In this document: positions 49,553 through 59,444 of the stretch, in pieces
How positions within the stretch are numbered: position 1 is the first letter of the stretch
Layout: every line of letters begins with the position of its first letter
Made by a program: the position numbers and the translations under genes
The notes under the pieces: model-generated
What the model was told of the DNA's origin: nothing
The model's database searches: none
The model's input: only the letters and a program-made list of their open reading frames with translations
Assembly (NCBI GenBank): GCA_947502265.1
Contig: CANMZB010000017.1
Coordinates: forward strand, 26,425-90,424
Source of the DNA: an uncultured Sulfitobacter sp.
GTDB taxonomy: Bacteria > Pseudomonadota > Alphaproteobacteria > Rhodobacterales > Rhodobacteraceae
Length of the DNA: 64,000 nt
Direction of reading: 5' to 3'

Positions 49553-49705
49553 TCAGGTGGTAATGGCCACGCAGCTATGGCTTGCAGCATCGTAAACAGA
49601 GCCTTCGGCGCAGGACATCGCCTGTTTTGAACTGCATCCTGCGGCAAGGCCGAGTTGCGGCACGAGGATCAGGAAGGCGGTGGAAAAGGCAATCTTCAGT
49701 TTCAT
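49553..49705 (-). CDS. 50-residue exported cysteine-containing protein
   Basis: ATG 49705 follows an excellent RBS (AAGGAG, 8 bases). The protein opens with a signal peptide (MKLKIAFSTAFLILVPQLGL, cleavage near AA-G) and a mature part with C24, C32 and C45 in GCSSKQAMSCAEGSVYDAAS, then HSCVAITT. The motif spacing C-x7-C-x12-C with SVYDAASHSC looks like a small disulfide-bonded domain. It sits 139 bp downstream of purB on the same strand. Function unknown; its size makes it easy to miss. Confidence 0.75.
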   Translation of the reverse strand: MKLKIAFSTAFLILVPQLGLAAGCSSKQAMSCAEGSVYDAASHSCVAITT

Positions 49706-49843
49706 TTTACTTACTCCTTTAAGATGTGGAAAGAAGTGTACCCTGAAACCGGTCTATTTCAAACAATTTGGGCGGCGAAAGGTGTAAAAACACCGCCCGC
49801 CGCCCCGCACATGCCTGTTTCACAAGCGGAAACCTTGAGAAAA

Positions 49844-51148
49844 TCAGTCGCCGAACACGCGCTTGAAAATAGTGTTTACATGTTTGGTATGGTAGGCGAG
49901 GTCGAATTTTTCTTCGATCCCGTCGGCACCGAGCGCCTTCAGAACATCTGCATCGGCCAGAAGCTCGGTCTTGAAATCCTTGCCTTCTTCCCAGACCTTC
50001 ATCGCGTTGCGCTGCACCAGCTTATAGCTGTCCTCGCGACTTACGCCCGCTTGGGTCAGGGCCAGCAGAACGCGCTGTGACATCACAAGACCGCTGAATT
50101 TATTCATGTTGGCCAGCATGTTGTCGGGATAAATCAGCATCTTGTCGATAACGCCGGTCAACCGGTGCAAGGCAAAATCAAGGGTGATCGTGGTGTCGGG
50201 GCCAATCGCGCGCTCTACCGAGGAGTGCGAAATATCACGTTCATGCCAGAGCGTGACATTCTCCATCGCGGGGACCACAGCCATGCGCACGATCCGCGCC
50301 AGCCCGGTGAGATTTTCGGTCAGAACAGGGTTCTTTTTGTGCGGCATCGCGGACGAGCCTTTTTGACCCGCCGAGAAGAATTCCGCGCCTTCCAACACTT
50401 CGGTGCGCTGCATGTGGCGCACTTCGGTTGCGACGTTTTCAATCGAACTGGCGACGACACCAAGGGCGGCAAAAAACGCCGCATGCCGGTCGCGCGGGAT
50501 CACTTGGGTGCTGATCGGTTCGGGCGACAGGCCCAGCTTTTCGCAGACATGCTCTTCGACTGCAGGATCAATGTTGGCGAATGTACCGACAGCGCCCGAA
50601 ATCGCACCGGTTGCGATTTCCTCGCGCGCGGTTTTCAGGCGGCGCATGTTGCGGTCCATTTCCGCGTAAAAACGCGCGAATGTCAGGCCCATGGTGGTCG
50701 GTTCGGCGTGAATGCCGTGGCTGCGACCCACGCGCAGGGTGTCCTTGTGCTCGATCGCGCGGCGTTTGAGAGCGGCCAGCAGCAGCTCCATATCCGCGAT
50801 CAACAGATCGGCGGCGCGGGTCAGTTGTACGTTGAAACAAGTGTCCAGCACGTCGGAGCTGGTCATGCCCTGATGAACAAATCGCGCCTCGTCCGATCCG
50901 ACATGTTCTGCCAGATGGGTCAGAAAGGCGATGACGTCATGTTTGGTGACCGCTTCGATTTCATCAATGCGCGCCACGTCAAAGGTGGCGTCTTTGGCTT
51001 TCCACACAGCGTCCGCATTGGCGCGCGGGATCACGCCCAGATCGGCCATCGCGTCACAGGCATGTGCCTCGATCTCGTACCAGATGCGGAATTTTGTTTC
51101 AGGTGACCAGATGGCAACCATATCGGGACGGGAATAACGCGGGATCAT
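49844..51148 (-). CDS. purB: Adenylosuccinate lyase
   Basis: 434 residues from ATG 51148. The fumarase/aspartase superfamily signature GSSAMPHKKNP is intact, with the catalytic His regions TSSDVLDTCFNVQLT and SHGIHAEPTTMG. It cleaves SAICAR and adenylosuccinate in purine synthesis. An in-frame extension to 51241 is not supported, since the family starts MIPRYSRPDMVAIWSPETKF. Confidence 0.97.
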   Translation of the reverse strand: MIPRYSRPDMVAIWSPETKFRIWYEIEAHACDAMADLGVIPRANADAVWKAKDATFDVARIDEIEAVTKHDVIAFLTHLAEHVGSDEARFVHQGMTSSDVLDTCFNVQLTRAADLLIADMELLLAALKRRAIEHKDTLRVGRSHGIHAEPTTMGLTFARFYAEMDRNMRRLKTAREEIATGAISGAVGTFANIDPAVEEHVCEKLGLSPEPISTQVIPRDRHAAFFAALGVVASSIENVATEVRHMQRTEVLEGAEFFSAGQKGSSAMPHKKNPVLTENLTGLARIVRMAVVPAMENVTLWHERDISHSSVERAIGPDTTITLDFALHRLTGVIDKMLIYPDNMLANMNKFSGLVMSQRVLLALTQAGVSREDSYKLVQRNAMKVWEEGKDFKTELLADADVLKALGADGIEEKFDLAYHTKHVNTIFKRVFGD

Positions 51149-51261
51149 CGGCAGACCTTTTCGTGACGTTGCAAGAGACACGTGCGCAATATCCCTTGCA
51201 GCCGCCAAGAACAAGCCGCCACAAGCGAAGAGGGGCTGCAAGGATTGATGGGCGTTGAGGT

Positions 51262-52479
51262 TCAGGTGGCCAGTTCGGTCTCGATGTGCGAGGTCCGCTC
51301 AAGTGTGCGGTGTACCGGGCATCTGTCGGCAATCTCCAGAAGCCGCGCACGTTGATCATCGTCAAGATCCGGGCCTGTCAGAACAATCCGGCGCATAAAC
51401 GTGTCGATCTTTTCGCTTCCTGATGCGGCGGCATCCTGTGCGTGGACCTTCTGATGGCTCACATCGACCTCCACATGCTCCAGCGGCCACTTTTTCTTGC
51501 GTGCATACATTCGGATCGTCATCGACGTGCAGGCGCCAAGGCCTGCCGCGAGAAATCCGTAGGGCGACATGCCGCGATCTGTCCCGCCGTAAGCCAATGG
51601 CTCGTCGGCCAACAGATGCAGATGGCTGCCCGAGGTCACATCCTGTAAAAACCCGTCGCGGTCCGCTTCCGACACCCGCACAATGCCCTCTGGGGTTCCG
51701 GCGGGCGGGGCAGGGGTGCGCCGCTCGAGGTATCGCGCGGCCCATGAGGCAATGATTTCCGCCGCGTATTCCGCATCCTGCGGGCGGCTGATCAGATGGT
51801 CGGCATCGTCCAGCGAGACAAAGCTTTTGGGATGTTTCGCTGCCATAAATATCTGGCTTGCGCTGTCGATTCCCACCACGGCGTCGCGCGGGGCATGCAG
51901 CACCAGAAGGGCGGCGCGCAGTTTGCCCAGCACCGCGCCAAGCATATCACAGCCGGTATCCTCGATAAAGCTTTTGCCAATGGTAAACGGGCGTCCACCC
52001 AAACAGACCTCGGCGGCACCTTGCGCTTCAATTTCGGGCAGCGCGTCTGCGAAATGGCGCGTCACATGCGAGGGGTCAAACGGCGCGCCTATGGTTGCCA
52101 CCGCCTTGATGCCCTCCAGCATCCCTGCCGCACGAATGACAGCCGCCCCGCCAAGGCTGTGCCCGACAAGCAGGCCGGGTGCCATCCCTTCGCTATCCAG
52201 CCAGCGGGCGGCGGCGACTACATCTTCGACGTTGCTTGAAAACGACGTGTTGGCGAATTCACCTTCCGAATGCCCCAGCCCTGTAAAATCGAACCGCAGC
52301 ACGGCGATGCCGAGCGCCGCAAGTCTGCCCGCGATGCGCCGCGCGGCGGGAATATCTTTGCCGCAGGTGAAGCAATGCGCAAACAGCGCCGTGGCCAGAT
52401 GTGGCCCCGCGGGCATGTCCAGCCGCGCCGACAGGGTTGATCCGTCGTGGCCGGTGAATGTAATCTCTTTACTGGGCAT
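51262..52479 (-). CDS. Bifunctional alpha/beta-hydrolase and OsmC-type peroxidase fusion
   Basis: 405 residues. N-terminal hydrolase (~1-250): nucleophile elbow GLLVGHSLGGAAV (S108), acid in LHAPRDAVVG, His in DADHLISRP. C-terminal OsmC domain (~270-400): the two peroxidatic cysteines are in GLGACTSMTIRMYARK and DRCPVHRTLERT. OsmC proteins reduce organic hydroperoxides using a dithiol. The fusion is known across proteobacteria, but the hydrolase substrate is not. It is divergent from the downstream lyase-type gene. Confidence 0.93.
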   Translation of the reverse strand: MPSKEITFTGHDGSTLSARLDMPAGPHLATALFAHCFTCGKDIPAARRIAGRLAALGIAVLRFDFTGLGHSEGEFANTSFSSNVEDVVAAARWLDSEGMAPGLLVGHSLGGAAVIRAAGMLEGIKAVATIGAPFDPSHVTRHFADALPEIEAQGAAEVCLGGRPFTIGKSFIEDTGCDMLGAVLGKLRAALLVLHAPRDAVVGIDSASQIFMAAKHPKSFVSLDDADHLISRPQDAEYAAEIIASWAARYLERRTPAPPAGTPEGIVRVSEADRDGFLQDVTSGSHLHLLADEPLAYGGTDRGMSPYGFLAAGLGACTSMTIRMYARKKKWPLEHVEVDVSHQKVHAQDAAASGSEKIDTFMRRIVLTGPDLDDDQRARLLEIADRCPVHRTLERTSHIETELAT

Positions 52480-52633
52480 CGCGTGTCTCCTTGGTCACCG
52501 CTCAAGGTGGGACAGATGCGTGCGCAGGGCAAGGGGGCAGTGCCCGCTTCACGCTATGGTGACGGAATGTTTGCACCTCGTGCGCCGTGCGCTTACTGCT
52601 GGGGTAATCCCGCCCCACAAAGAAGGAAACCCG

Positions 52634-53788
52634 ATGTCTGTCAAGCGCCCGACCGGTCTTCACCCCGCCACAATCGCTGCACAGGCGGGGGGGCTCACGG
52701 ACAACAGCACCGGCGGTGTGGTGCCTCCGATCCACCCCGCCACGACATTCGCGCGCGATGAGGAGTATGTGCCGCTGGTGGATGGCAACGTCTATTCGCG
52801 CGTGCACGCGCCCAATGGCCGGATGGTCGAAGGGGTGCTGGCCGAGTTGGAAGGTGCGGCGGACGCGATGGTCTTTCCCTCCGGCATGGCGGCGGTCGCG
52901 GCGGTGTTTCGCACGTTGCGCGCAGGGCAGACAGTATTGGTGCAAAGCCAGATCTACTGGGGCACGATGGCATGGATCCGCGATTTCTGCACCCGCCGCG
53001 ACATCACGTTGGTCGAGGTTGAAGCCGCAGATACGCAAGCCTTTGCCGCCGCTTGCGATGCCTGCAAGCCTGCGCTCGCGTGGATCGAAACACCGTCCAA
53101 CCCATGGTTGCGGGTGATCGACATCGCCGCCTGCGCCGATGCCGTGCATGCGGGCGGGGGCGTGTTGGTGGCGGATATGACAACCTCGACGCCGGTGCTG
53201 ACGCGGGCGTTGTCGTTCGGCGCCGATTTGGTGATGCATTCGGCCACCAAGGGGATTAACGGTCATTCCGACGTGTTGGCGGGGGCGTTGGCGTGCCGCG
53301 ATGCGGATGCGCCGGTCTGGCAGGACATCCGCACCGACCGCGATATGGCCGGTGCCGTTCTTGGCCCGTTCGAGGCGTGGCTGTTACTGCGCGGCATGCG
53401 CACGCTGCCTTTGCGGGTTGAACGGATGTCGCAAAATGCGCAGGCGCTGGCGACCTATCTGGCCGATCATCCGCAGGTTGACGCCGTTCTCTATCCCGGG
53501 CTGCCCGAACATCCCGGCCACGCATTGGCCACGCGCCAGATGCAGGGCGGTTTCGGCCCGCTTTTGTCATTCATCGTCAAAGGCGGCGCACCTGCGGCGC
53601 TCGCGGGGGTTGGCCGCTTGCAGTTGTTTCACCGCGCAACATCGCTTGGCGGGGTCGAGAGCCTTGTCGAGCATCGCCACACCATCGAGCCGCACACTGG
53701 CATCCCCGAGGGCCTGTTGCGCCTGTCGGTGGGCATCGAGAACGCAGGTGATCTGATTGACGATCTGGCGCAGGCGTTGGGGCAGTGA
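52634..53788 (+). CDS. metC: Cystathionine beta-lyase/gamma-synthase family PLP enzyme
   Basis: 384 residues from ATG 52634 (AAGGAA upstream); the long open frame before it is antisense to the hydrolase gene. PLP lysine K206 is in HSATKGINGHSDV, the family opening is PPIHPATTFARDE, and YSRVHAPNGRMVEGVLAELE matches the Cys/Met metabolism PLP family. SLGGVESLVEHRHT near the C-terminus is also diagnostic. The family includes cystathionine beta-lyase, gamma-synthase and methionine gamma-lyase. MetC is the most likely role but the exact reaction is not certain. Confidence 0.88.
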   Translation: MSVKRPTGLHPATIAAQAGGLTDNSTGGVVPPIHPATTFARDEEYVPLVDGNVYSRVHAPNGRMVEGVLAELEGAADAMVFPSGMAAVAAVFRTLRAGQTVLVQSQIYWGTMAWIRDFCTRRDITLVEVEAADTQAFAAACDACKPALAWIETPSNPWLRVIDIAACADAVHAGGGVLVADMTTSTPVLTRALSFGADLVMHSATKGINGHSDVLAGALACRDADAPVWQDIRTDRDMAGAVLGPFEAWLLLRGMRTLPLRVERMSQNAQALATYLADHPQVDAVLYPGLPEHPGHALATRQMQGGFGPLLSFIVKGGAPAALAGVGRLQLFHRATSLGGVESLVEHRHTIEPHTGIPEGLLRLSVGIENAGDLIDDLAQALGQ

Positions 53789-53963
53789 ATTGGGTGGGGT
53801 TGTCTGGATCGTCTGGTTGGGGCCGGAAATGACGATATAACGGGTCGGTGCGAACCTGCCTTGACGGTCGTTAAACTCTTTCGTTTCAGCGCCCGATCAT
53901 CATTCCGAGGTGGCGGTTTTTACATACGCCGCCCGCCGGATACTCCGCCGGACGGCTGTTGTG

Positions 53964-54392
53964 TCAGGCTGCCTGCAACACCATGTGGGGCTGCCCGTCA
54001 GATGTTTTCTGCGGCGACTGGCCATCGGCGTTTACGGTCGTGTTGACCTGTTGACGCAGGCTGCTGAAGTGCTCGGATGTAACCACGTCAACAGGGGCGT
54101 CAAAGCGGACCGTCAGCGACCAATAACCCGACGCCAACTGGTGCGCGGCCTTGATCGAGCCGGTAAAGGCATGTCCCAGATACCGGCCTTTGACTTTCTG
54201 CGCGGGAAACCAGCCTGCCGGGGCGATGCCGGCTTTGGCGCTGAGCGTGTTCCAGTCCCGCATGCCCCATTGACGGGCCAGCGTTTCCAGAGCGGCGGCA
54301 TGGCTGATGGGGGCTCCTTTGGCGTCCAGATCGGCGCGCAGGCGTCTGGCCTGTGCTTTCAGAACATCACGCGTGGGGATGGGATTCGTCAT
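53964..54392 (-). CDS. Glyoxalase superfamily protein (Glyoxalase_8-like)
   Basis: 142 residues from ATG 54392. The N-terminus has the conserved helical pattern LKAQARRLRADLDAKGAPIS and HAAALETLARQWGMRDWNTL found before many small bacterial glyoxalase-superfamily proteins. The C-terminal half (YLGHAFTGSIKAAHQLASGY, WSLTVRFDAPVDVVTSEHF) is beta-rich. No enzyme activity is established for the family. The gene stands alone. Confidence 0.75.
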   Translation of the reverse strand: MTNPIPTRDVLKAQARRLRADLDAKGAPISHAAALETLARQWGMRDWNTLSAKAGIAPAGWFPAQKVKGRYLGHAFTGSIKAAHQLASGYWSLTVRFDAPVDVVTSEHFSSLRQQVNTTVNADGQSPQKTSDGQPHMVLQAA

Positions 54393-54575
54393 ATCAATCA
54401 CTCCGATAACGTGTGTCAGAGGTGTCCGCATTACCTTGAGACCACGTCTCAGAAGGATCGAAAATCAAAAAAATCAATGCAGGACTTCACCGGAGTGCGG
54501 ACGGCAGGGGCCTGACCCTGAAGCCCATATGGGGGAGGAACGCCAGGCGCGCAAGGGCATCGCCGGACAGTGTGG

Positions 54576-54603
54576 CGGATGCGCCGCAGGTGCCGCGCAT
54601 CCG
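54576..54603. other. Hairpin downstream of the transglycosylase gene
   Basis: Perfect 9-bp stem CGGATGCGC/GCGCATCCG (54576-54584, 54595-54603) just beyond the stop at 54614. It lacks a T-run, so it may be an imperfect terminator or an RNA 3' end. Confidence 0.35.
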
Positions 54604-54613
54604 GAAATATGGC

Positions 54614-55417
54614 TTAGCCGTCGATTTTGGCGGCCATGATCGCAATGGCCTGCTGGTAAACACCCGCTGCATTCCATTGTTTGATCACATTATAGTTGGG
54701 CTGCCCCTGTTGATAGCCGACGCCGGGCTGCCAGCCTTTCTTACGCAGGAAGTTGGCGGTAGAGGCCAGCGCGTCCGTCTGGTTATAGAAATCCACGCGG
54801 CCATCGCCGTTGCCGTCCACGCCATAGCGCAGTGCATTGCCGGGCAGAAACTGTGTATGGCCCAACTCGCCATGCTTGGCCCCTTTGGTGTTGGCGGTGA
54901 TCGCGCCACGATCCACCAGCATCAGTGCGCCGATTGCATGGGGCGTGAAGAAATCGGAACGACGACAATCATAGGCCAGCGTGGTGATGGCAGAGACAAC
55001 CCGTGTATCGCCCATAAAACCGCCAAATCCGGTTTCCATTCCGTGGATCGCCAGCAAGATACCGGCGGGCACGCCATAGCTTTGCTCTAGCGAGGTGTAG
55101 AAGCCCGCGTTCTGCGCCTTGCGTTTGCGGCCCTGACTGACGATGGTATCCGCTCCGCGCACCTGAAGGAACTTTTCCAGCGAGTACTTGAACGATTTCT
55201 GATTGCGGTCGGCATGAATGGTGCTCGTGGCATACTGCGCGGATGCAAGCGCATCGAGCCCGCGCTGTTTAACGCCTGCACGCTGCGCTTCGGCTGCAAA
55301 TGCTGTCTTCCACGCGTCGAAGCCGCCAGCGTTATTGCCGCATTGCGCTGCAATCGCAGGAACTGCGAGAACTGCGGAAACTACAACTGACAATGAAATT
55401 GATTTAATGAATCGCAT
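54614..55417 (-). CDS. Lytic murein transglycosylase, MltB type
   Basis: 267 residues. Signal peptide (FIKSISLSVVVSAVLAVPAI, cleavage near IAA-Q). The catalytic Glu is E128 in HGMETGFGG, and the MltB-family landmarks are YGVPAGILLAIHGMETG, GELGHTQFLPGNALRYGVDG and DGRVDFYNQTDALASTANFL. It cleaves peptidoglycan between MurNAc and GlcNAc to leave 1,6-anhydro ends. No lipobox is present, so this is a soluble periplasmic form. Monocistronic. Confidence 0.92.
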   Translation of the reverse strand: MRFIKSISLSVVVSAVLAVPAIAAQCGNNAGGFDAWKTAFAAEAQRAGVKQRGLDALASAQYATSTIHADRNQKSFKYSLEKFLQVRGADTIVSQGRKRKAQNAGFYTSLEQSYGVPAGILLAIHGMETGFGGFMGDTRVVSAITTLAYDCRRSDFFTPHAIGALMLVDRGAITANTKGAKHGELGHTQFLPGNALRYGVDGNGDGRVDFYNQTDALASTANFLRKKGWQPGVGYQQGQPNYNVIKQWNAAGVYQQAIAIMAAKIDG

Positions 55418-55510
55418 GGAAGGTTACCTCTGACTGATAGTTCAGGGCAGGTTAGCGAACGCGCTCGAGGTTGCAAAGCCTTCGTTAGGGGCGTGCGCAA
55501 AGCTGTGCCA

Positions 55511-55633
55511 TCACACGTCGGGGCGCGGCGGCCCGTTGTGATTGGCAGGTTCGGGTAGGGCGATAGGCGCAGAATGCGCTTTTGAGGAAATGGGAGTATT
55601 CTGCTTGCGGGAAATTTGGATCAGCTGTGTCAT
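55511..55633 (-). CDS. Possible 40-residue peptide
   Basis: A good RBS (AGGAG, 7 bases) precedes ATG 55633. The 40-residue frame (MTQLIQISRKQNTPISSKAH, SAPIALPEPANHNGPPRPDV) is polar and proline-rich at the end, with no signal peptide or span. No family recognised. It lies in the ~390-bp gap between the transglycosylase promoter and glnA, which is otherwise empty. Confidence 0.3.
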   Translation of the reverse strand: MTQLIQISRKQNTPISSKAHSAPIALPEPANHNGPPRPDV

Positions 55634-55777
55634 ACGTCGTCTCCTGGTTACTCTTTACTTCTCGTCTGGGTAGAAAAGCGGGAGTAGGAGGCGAAACTAT
55701 GGCCAAATCGTGCAAATTACATGGGGTTTTGCGCGGACGTCAAAAGTTGACGCTTTAGTCACGCATCAGCAGCTGTG

Positions 55778-55803
55778 AAAAAGGGCGCCCCGACAGGGCG
55801 CCC
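55778..55803 (-). terminator. Rho-independent terminator of glnBA
   Basis: 8-bp GGGCGCCC arms (55783-55790, 55796-55803) with 5-base loop, followed on the minus strand by TTTTT. It is 22 bp beyond the glnA stop. Confidence 0.85.
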
Positions 55804-55824
55804 CCGATGGTGTTCTATGGCGCG

Positions 55825-57231
55825 TTATACGCTGTAGTACATGCCGAACTCGACAGGGTGTGGCGTCTGCTCGTAGTGGTGGACCTCTTCCATCTTCAGG
55901 CTGATATAGCCCTCAAGCTGGTCTTTGGTGAACACGTCGCCAGCCAGCAGATAGTCCATGTCATTTGCCAGCTCGTCGAGCGCTTCGCGCAAGCTGCCGG
56001 AGACCGTGGGAATCCCGGCCAGCTCTTCTGCGGGCAGGTCGTACAGGTTCTTGTCCATCGCATCGCCGGGGTCGATCTTGTTCTTGATGCCGTCAAGACC
56101 GGCCATCAGAAGCGCGGCAAAGCACAGGTAGGGGTTTGCTGCCGGATCGGGGAAGCGGGCCTCGACGCGCTTGGCCTTGGGGCTTTCTGTCCACGGGATC
56201 CGCACACAGCCCGAGCGGTTGCGCGCGGAATAGGCCCGTAACACCGGGGCTTCAAAGCCCGGAACCAACCGCTTGTAGCTGTTTGTTGTTGGGTTGGTGA
56301 ACGCGTTGAGCGACTTCGCATGGGTCAGGATGCCGCCGATGTACCACAGGGCTTCCTGACTCAGATCGGCGTATTTGTCGCCTGCGAATACCGGCTTGCC
56401 GTCTTTCCAGATGGACATGTTGACGTGCATGCCGGAGCCGTTGTCGCCATAGATCGGCTTGGGCATGAAGGTCGCTGATTTGCCGTAGGCGTGGGCCACG
56501 TTATGCACCACATATTTGTATTTCTGCATTTCGTCGGCTTGTTTGGTGAGCGTACCGAACAGCAGGCCAAGCTCGTGCTGGCAGGAGGCGACTTCGTGGT
56601 GGTGTTTGTCCACCTTCATGCCCAACCTTTTCATCGTCGAGAGCATCTCGGCACGCAGGTCTTGCGCTTCGTCTGTCGGGTTAACAGGAAAGTAGCCGCC
56701 CTTGAGGCCCGGGCGGTGACCCATGTTGCCCATCTCGTAATCTGTGTCAGTGTTCCAAGATGCATCCGATGCATCAACTTCGTAGGATACCTTGTTGACA
56801 GTATTGGAGAATTTAACATCGTCGAAGAGGAAAAATTCCGCTTCCGGACCCATATAGGCCACATCGCCGATACCGGTAGATTTCAGATAGGATTCGGCCT
56901 TCTGTGCCGTGCCGCGCGGGTCGCGATCATAGCTTTCGTTGGTGTCCGGCTCGACGATCGAGCAATGGACGCAGATCGTTTTTTCGGCATAGAACGGATC
57001 GATATAGGCGCTGTCGGGATCAAGCATCAGCTTCATGTCGGAGGATTCGATGGACTTCCAGCCTGCAATAGAGGAGCCGTCGAACATAAAGCCTTCTTCG
57101 AGGAAATCCTCATCAACCAGATCGCTCACTACGGTCACGTGCTGCAACCGGCCGCGTGTGTCGGTAAAGCGGATATCGACGTAATCGATGTCCTCGTCCT
57201 TGATCTGGTTCAACAGGTCTTTATTGGTCAT
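55825..57231 (-). CDS. glnA: Glutamine synthetase type I
   Basis: 468 residues. Landmarks: the N-terminal beta-grasp [23 protein letters not shown] region [19 protein letters not shown]-type [20 protein letters not shown], and the adenylylation Tyr near residue 396 in [10 protein letters not shown]. It fixes ammonium onto glutamate, and GlnE adenylylation turns it down. It follows glnB by 45 bp, so they form the glnBA operon. A C-terminal ...[12 protein letters not shown] is typical. Confidence 0.97.
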   Translation of the reverse strand: MTNKDLLNQIKDEDIDYVDIRFTDTRGRLQHVTVVSDLVDEDFLEEGFMFDGSSIAGWKSIESSDMKLMLDPDSAYIDPFYAEKTICVHCSIVEPDTNESYDRDPRGTAQKAESYLKSTGIGDVAYMGPEAEFFLFDDVKFSNTVNKVSYEVDASDASWNTDTDYEMGNMGHRPGLKGGYFPVNPTDEAQDLRAEMLSTMKRLGMKVDKHHHEVASCQHELGLLFGTLTKQADEMQKYKYVVHNVAHAYGKSATFMPKPIYGDNGSGMHVNMSIWKDGKPVFAGDKYADLSQEALWYIGGILTHAKSLNAFTNPTTNSYKRLVPGFEAPVLRAYSARNRSGCVRIPWTESPKAKRVEARFPDPAANPYLCFAALLMAGLDGIKNKIDPGDAMDKNLYDLPAEELAGIPTVSGSLREALDELANDMDYLLAGDVFTKDQLEGYISLKMEEVHHYEQTPHPVEFGMYYSV

Positions 57232-57275
57232 GGCGATGTCCTTGTTCTTTAAAGTCTGGTCGCGTGTAAGGTTGA

Positions 57276-57647
<372 letters not shown>

Positions 57648-57779
57648 TCATTGGCATCTACGAGAATCCAGTCACGACAGGACGCTTGGGACCGGCTAGG
57701 ATGGAAATAGGGCTTCATCGCCCTGAAAACGGGCGGTGTGATTAAAAAATAGACGAAAATGAATCGGGAGCGCGAGGCA

Positions 57780-59444
57780 GTGACAGAATTACTTACCGCA
57801 CAGCAGATGCGCAGACGGGAGCATCGGGCGATGGCCTCTGGCGCTGTTACGGGCCTTGATCTGATGGAGCGCGCAGGCAGAGGGGTGGTTGATGCGATCT
57901 ATGCCCATTGGCCAGACATCGCGAAAAGCGCAAAATATGCTGTGGTTCTCTGCGGTCCGGGTAACAACGGTGGTGACGGATTTGTCGTGGCGCGGCTACT
58001 GGCAAAAGCGGGGTGGACCGTTGAGGTGCATTTTTACGGCAATCCTGAAAAGCTGCCCGCCGATGCCGCCCTTAACTATGCGCGCTGGCAGGCAGATCAT
58101 CCGATTTGGGAATTGAGCGCGACCACAGTGCGGAATATGCCGCGCATCGGTGACGTGACGCTCTATATTGATGCGCTTTTTGGCATAGGGTTAAGCCGTC
58201 CGCTGGAGGGCGAAATTGGAGATCTCGTGGCCCACCTCGCAGGGGGCGGCAGTGATCAAAGAGACTACCAGCCGCGCATGGTTGCTATTGATGTGCCCTC
58301 GGGACTGGATGCGGACAGCGGACGTGTGGTCGGGGCCGTTGCGCCATATGCCGCGCTTACCGTGACGTTCGACAGCCCCAAAGCGGGGCATTTTCTGGCA
58401 GACGGCCCGTCGCATTGCGGCGCGCTGATCGTCTGCGACATCGGGATTGGCGGGCTGCGCCGGTTGCACCCCGCGCCGCTCAGGCTGATACCTGCGCTGG
58501 ATGGCGTGGCGGGAGATCGACCTTTTGGCGGGCAGGACACGCGGCGCCTGTCCAAACACGCCAATAGCCATAAATACGATCACGGTGCGGCCTTGATCCT
58601 TTCTGGCGGGGTCGGGCGCGGCGGCGCGGCGCGGCTGACCGCGCGTGGCGCGCTCCGGATCGGCGCAGGGCTGGTAACCATCGGCTGCCCCCCTGCGGCC
58701 TTGATCGAAAACGCGGCACAGCTTACCGCCATCATGTTGCGCAAGGTGGCCGATGCGGACGCGCTCAACGCTGCCATCACCGCTGACAACCGGATCAACG
58801 CCATCGGGATCGGCCCCGGATTGGGGACGCAACCGCGCGAAGCGGCTTTGGTGCGGGTTGTGTTAGAGGCGCGTCGTGCCTGTGTGCTGGATGCTGATGC
58901 GCTCACACTGGTGGCGAAAGACGTTGACCTGATGGCGCTGCTGCATGACAAATGCGTGCTGACGCCGCATGGCGGAGAGTTCTCGCGCCTGTTTCCCGAC
59001 ATCGCAAAGGCGCTTTGTGCGCCGAAGGATAGCTTTCACAATCGCGAACAAGGTACTGAAGATAAATCGAAATATGTAAGCAGGATTCAAGATGAACGCG
59101 GCCCCTTCTACTCAAAGGTCGATGCGGTGCGGGATGCTGCCACGCGCGCAGGCTGTATCGTTCTGCTAAAGGGACCGGACACGGTGATCGCGCACCCAAA
59201 CGGGACTGCCGCAATCTGCTCGGCTCAATATGATCGCGCCGCCCCCTGGCTGGCAACCGCGGGGGCGGGTGATGTGCTTGCCGGATTTATCACGGGGCTT
59301 CTGGCGCGCGGGTTAGATGCGTTTTGCGCCGCCGAAACAGGCGCATGGCTCCATCAGGAGTGCGCACTATCGTTCGGATCCGGCTTGATCGCGGAGGACT
59401 TGCCCGAAGAACTGCCGAAAGTGTTCCGGAAGTTCGGGATTTAG
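57780..59444 (+). CDS. nnr: Bifunctional NAD(P)H-hydrate repair enzyme Nnr
   Basis: 554 residues from GTG 57780, which has GAGCGCGAGG upstream and gives the family start TELLTAQQMRRREH; ATG 57759 would add seven residues. The N-terminal YjeF epimerase domain has VVLCGPGNNGGDGFVVARLL and the C-terminal ADP-dependent dehydratase domain has GVGRGGAARLTARGALRIGA, IGIGPGLGTQ and LATAGAGDVLAGFITGLLAR. It repairs hydrated NADH/NADPH. Oddity: about 25 extra residues (~DSFHNREQGTEDKSKYVSRI) interrupt the FPDIAKAL...YSKVDAVRDA region and are AT-richer than their surroundings. Confidence 0.94.
   Translation: MTELLTAQQMRRREHRAMASGAVTGLDLMERAGRGVVDAIYAHWPDIAKSAKYAVVLCGPGNNGGDGFVVARLLAKAGWTVEVHFYGNPEKLPADAALNYARWQADHPIWELSATTVRNMPRIGDVTLYIDALFGIGLSRPLEGEIGDLVAHLAGGGSDQRDYQPRMVAIDVPSGLDADSGRVVGAVAPYAALTVTFDSPKAGHFLADGPSHCGALIVCDIGIGGLRRLHPAPLRLIPALDGVAGDRPFGGQDTRRLSKHANSHKYDHGAALILSGGVGRGGAARLTARGALRIGAGLVTIGCPPAALIENAAQLTAIMLRKVADADALNAAITADNRINAIGIGPGLGTQPREAALVRVVLEARRACVLDADALTLVAKDVDLMALLHDKCVLTPHGGEFSRLFPDIAKALCAPKDSFHNREQGTEDKSKYVSRIQDERGPFYSKVDAVRDAATRAGCIVLLKGPDTVIAHPNGTAAICSAQYDRAAPWLATAGAGDVLAGFITGLLARGLDAFCAAETGAWLHQECALSFGSGLIAEDLPEELPKVFRKFGI

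Noticed and set aside
51683..52633. In-frame upstream extension of the cystathionine lyase-type gene
   Set aside because: Low-complexity Ser/Ala/Pro sequence antisense to the hydrolase-OsmC gene. The family begins at ATG 52634 with a proper RBS.
54828..54850. GCATTGCCGGGCAG inside the transglycosylase gene, resembling the repeat end
   Set aside because: It is ordinary coding sequence (PGNAL) and lacks the palindromic core.
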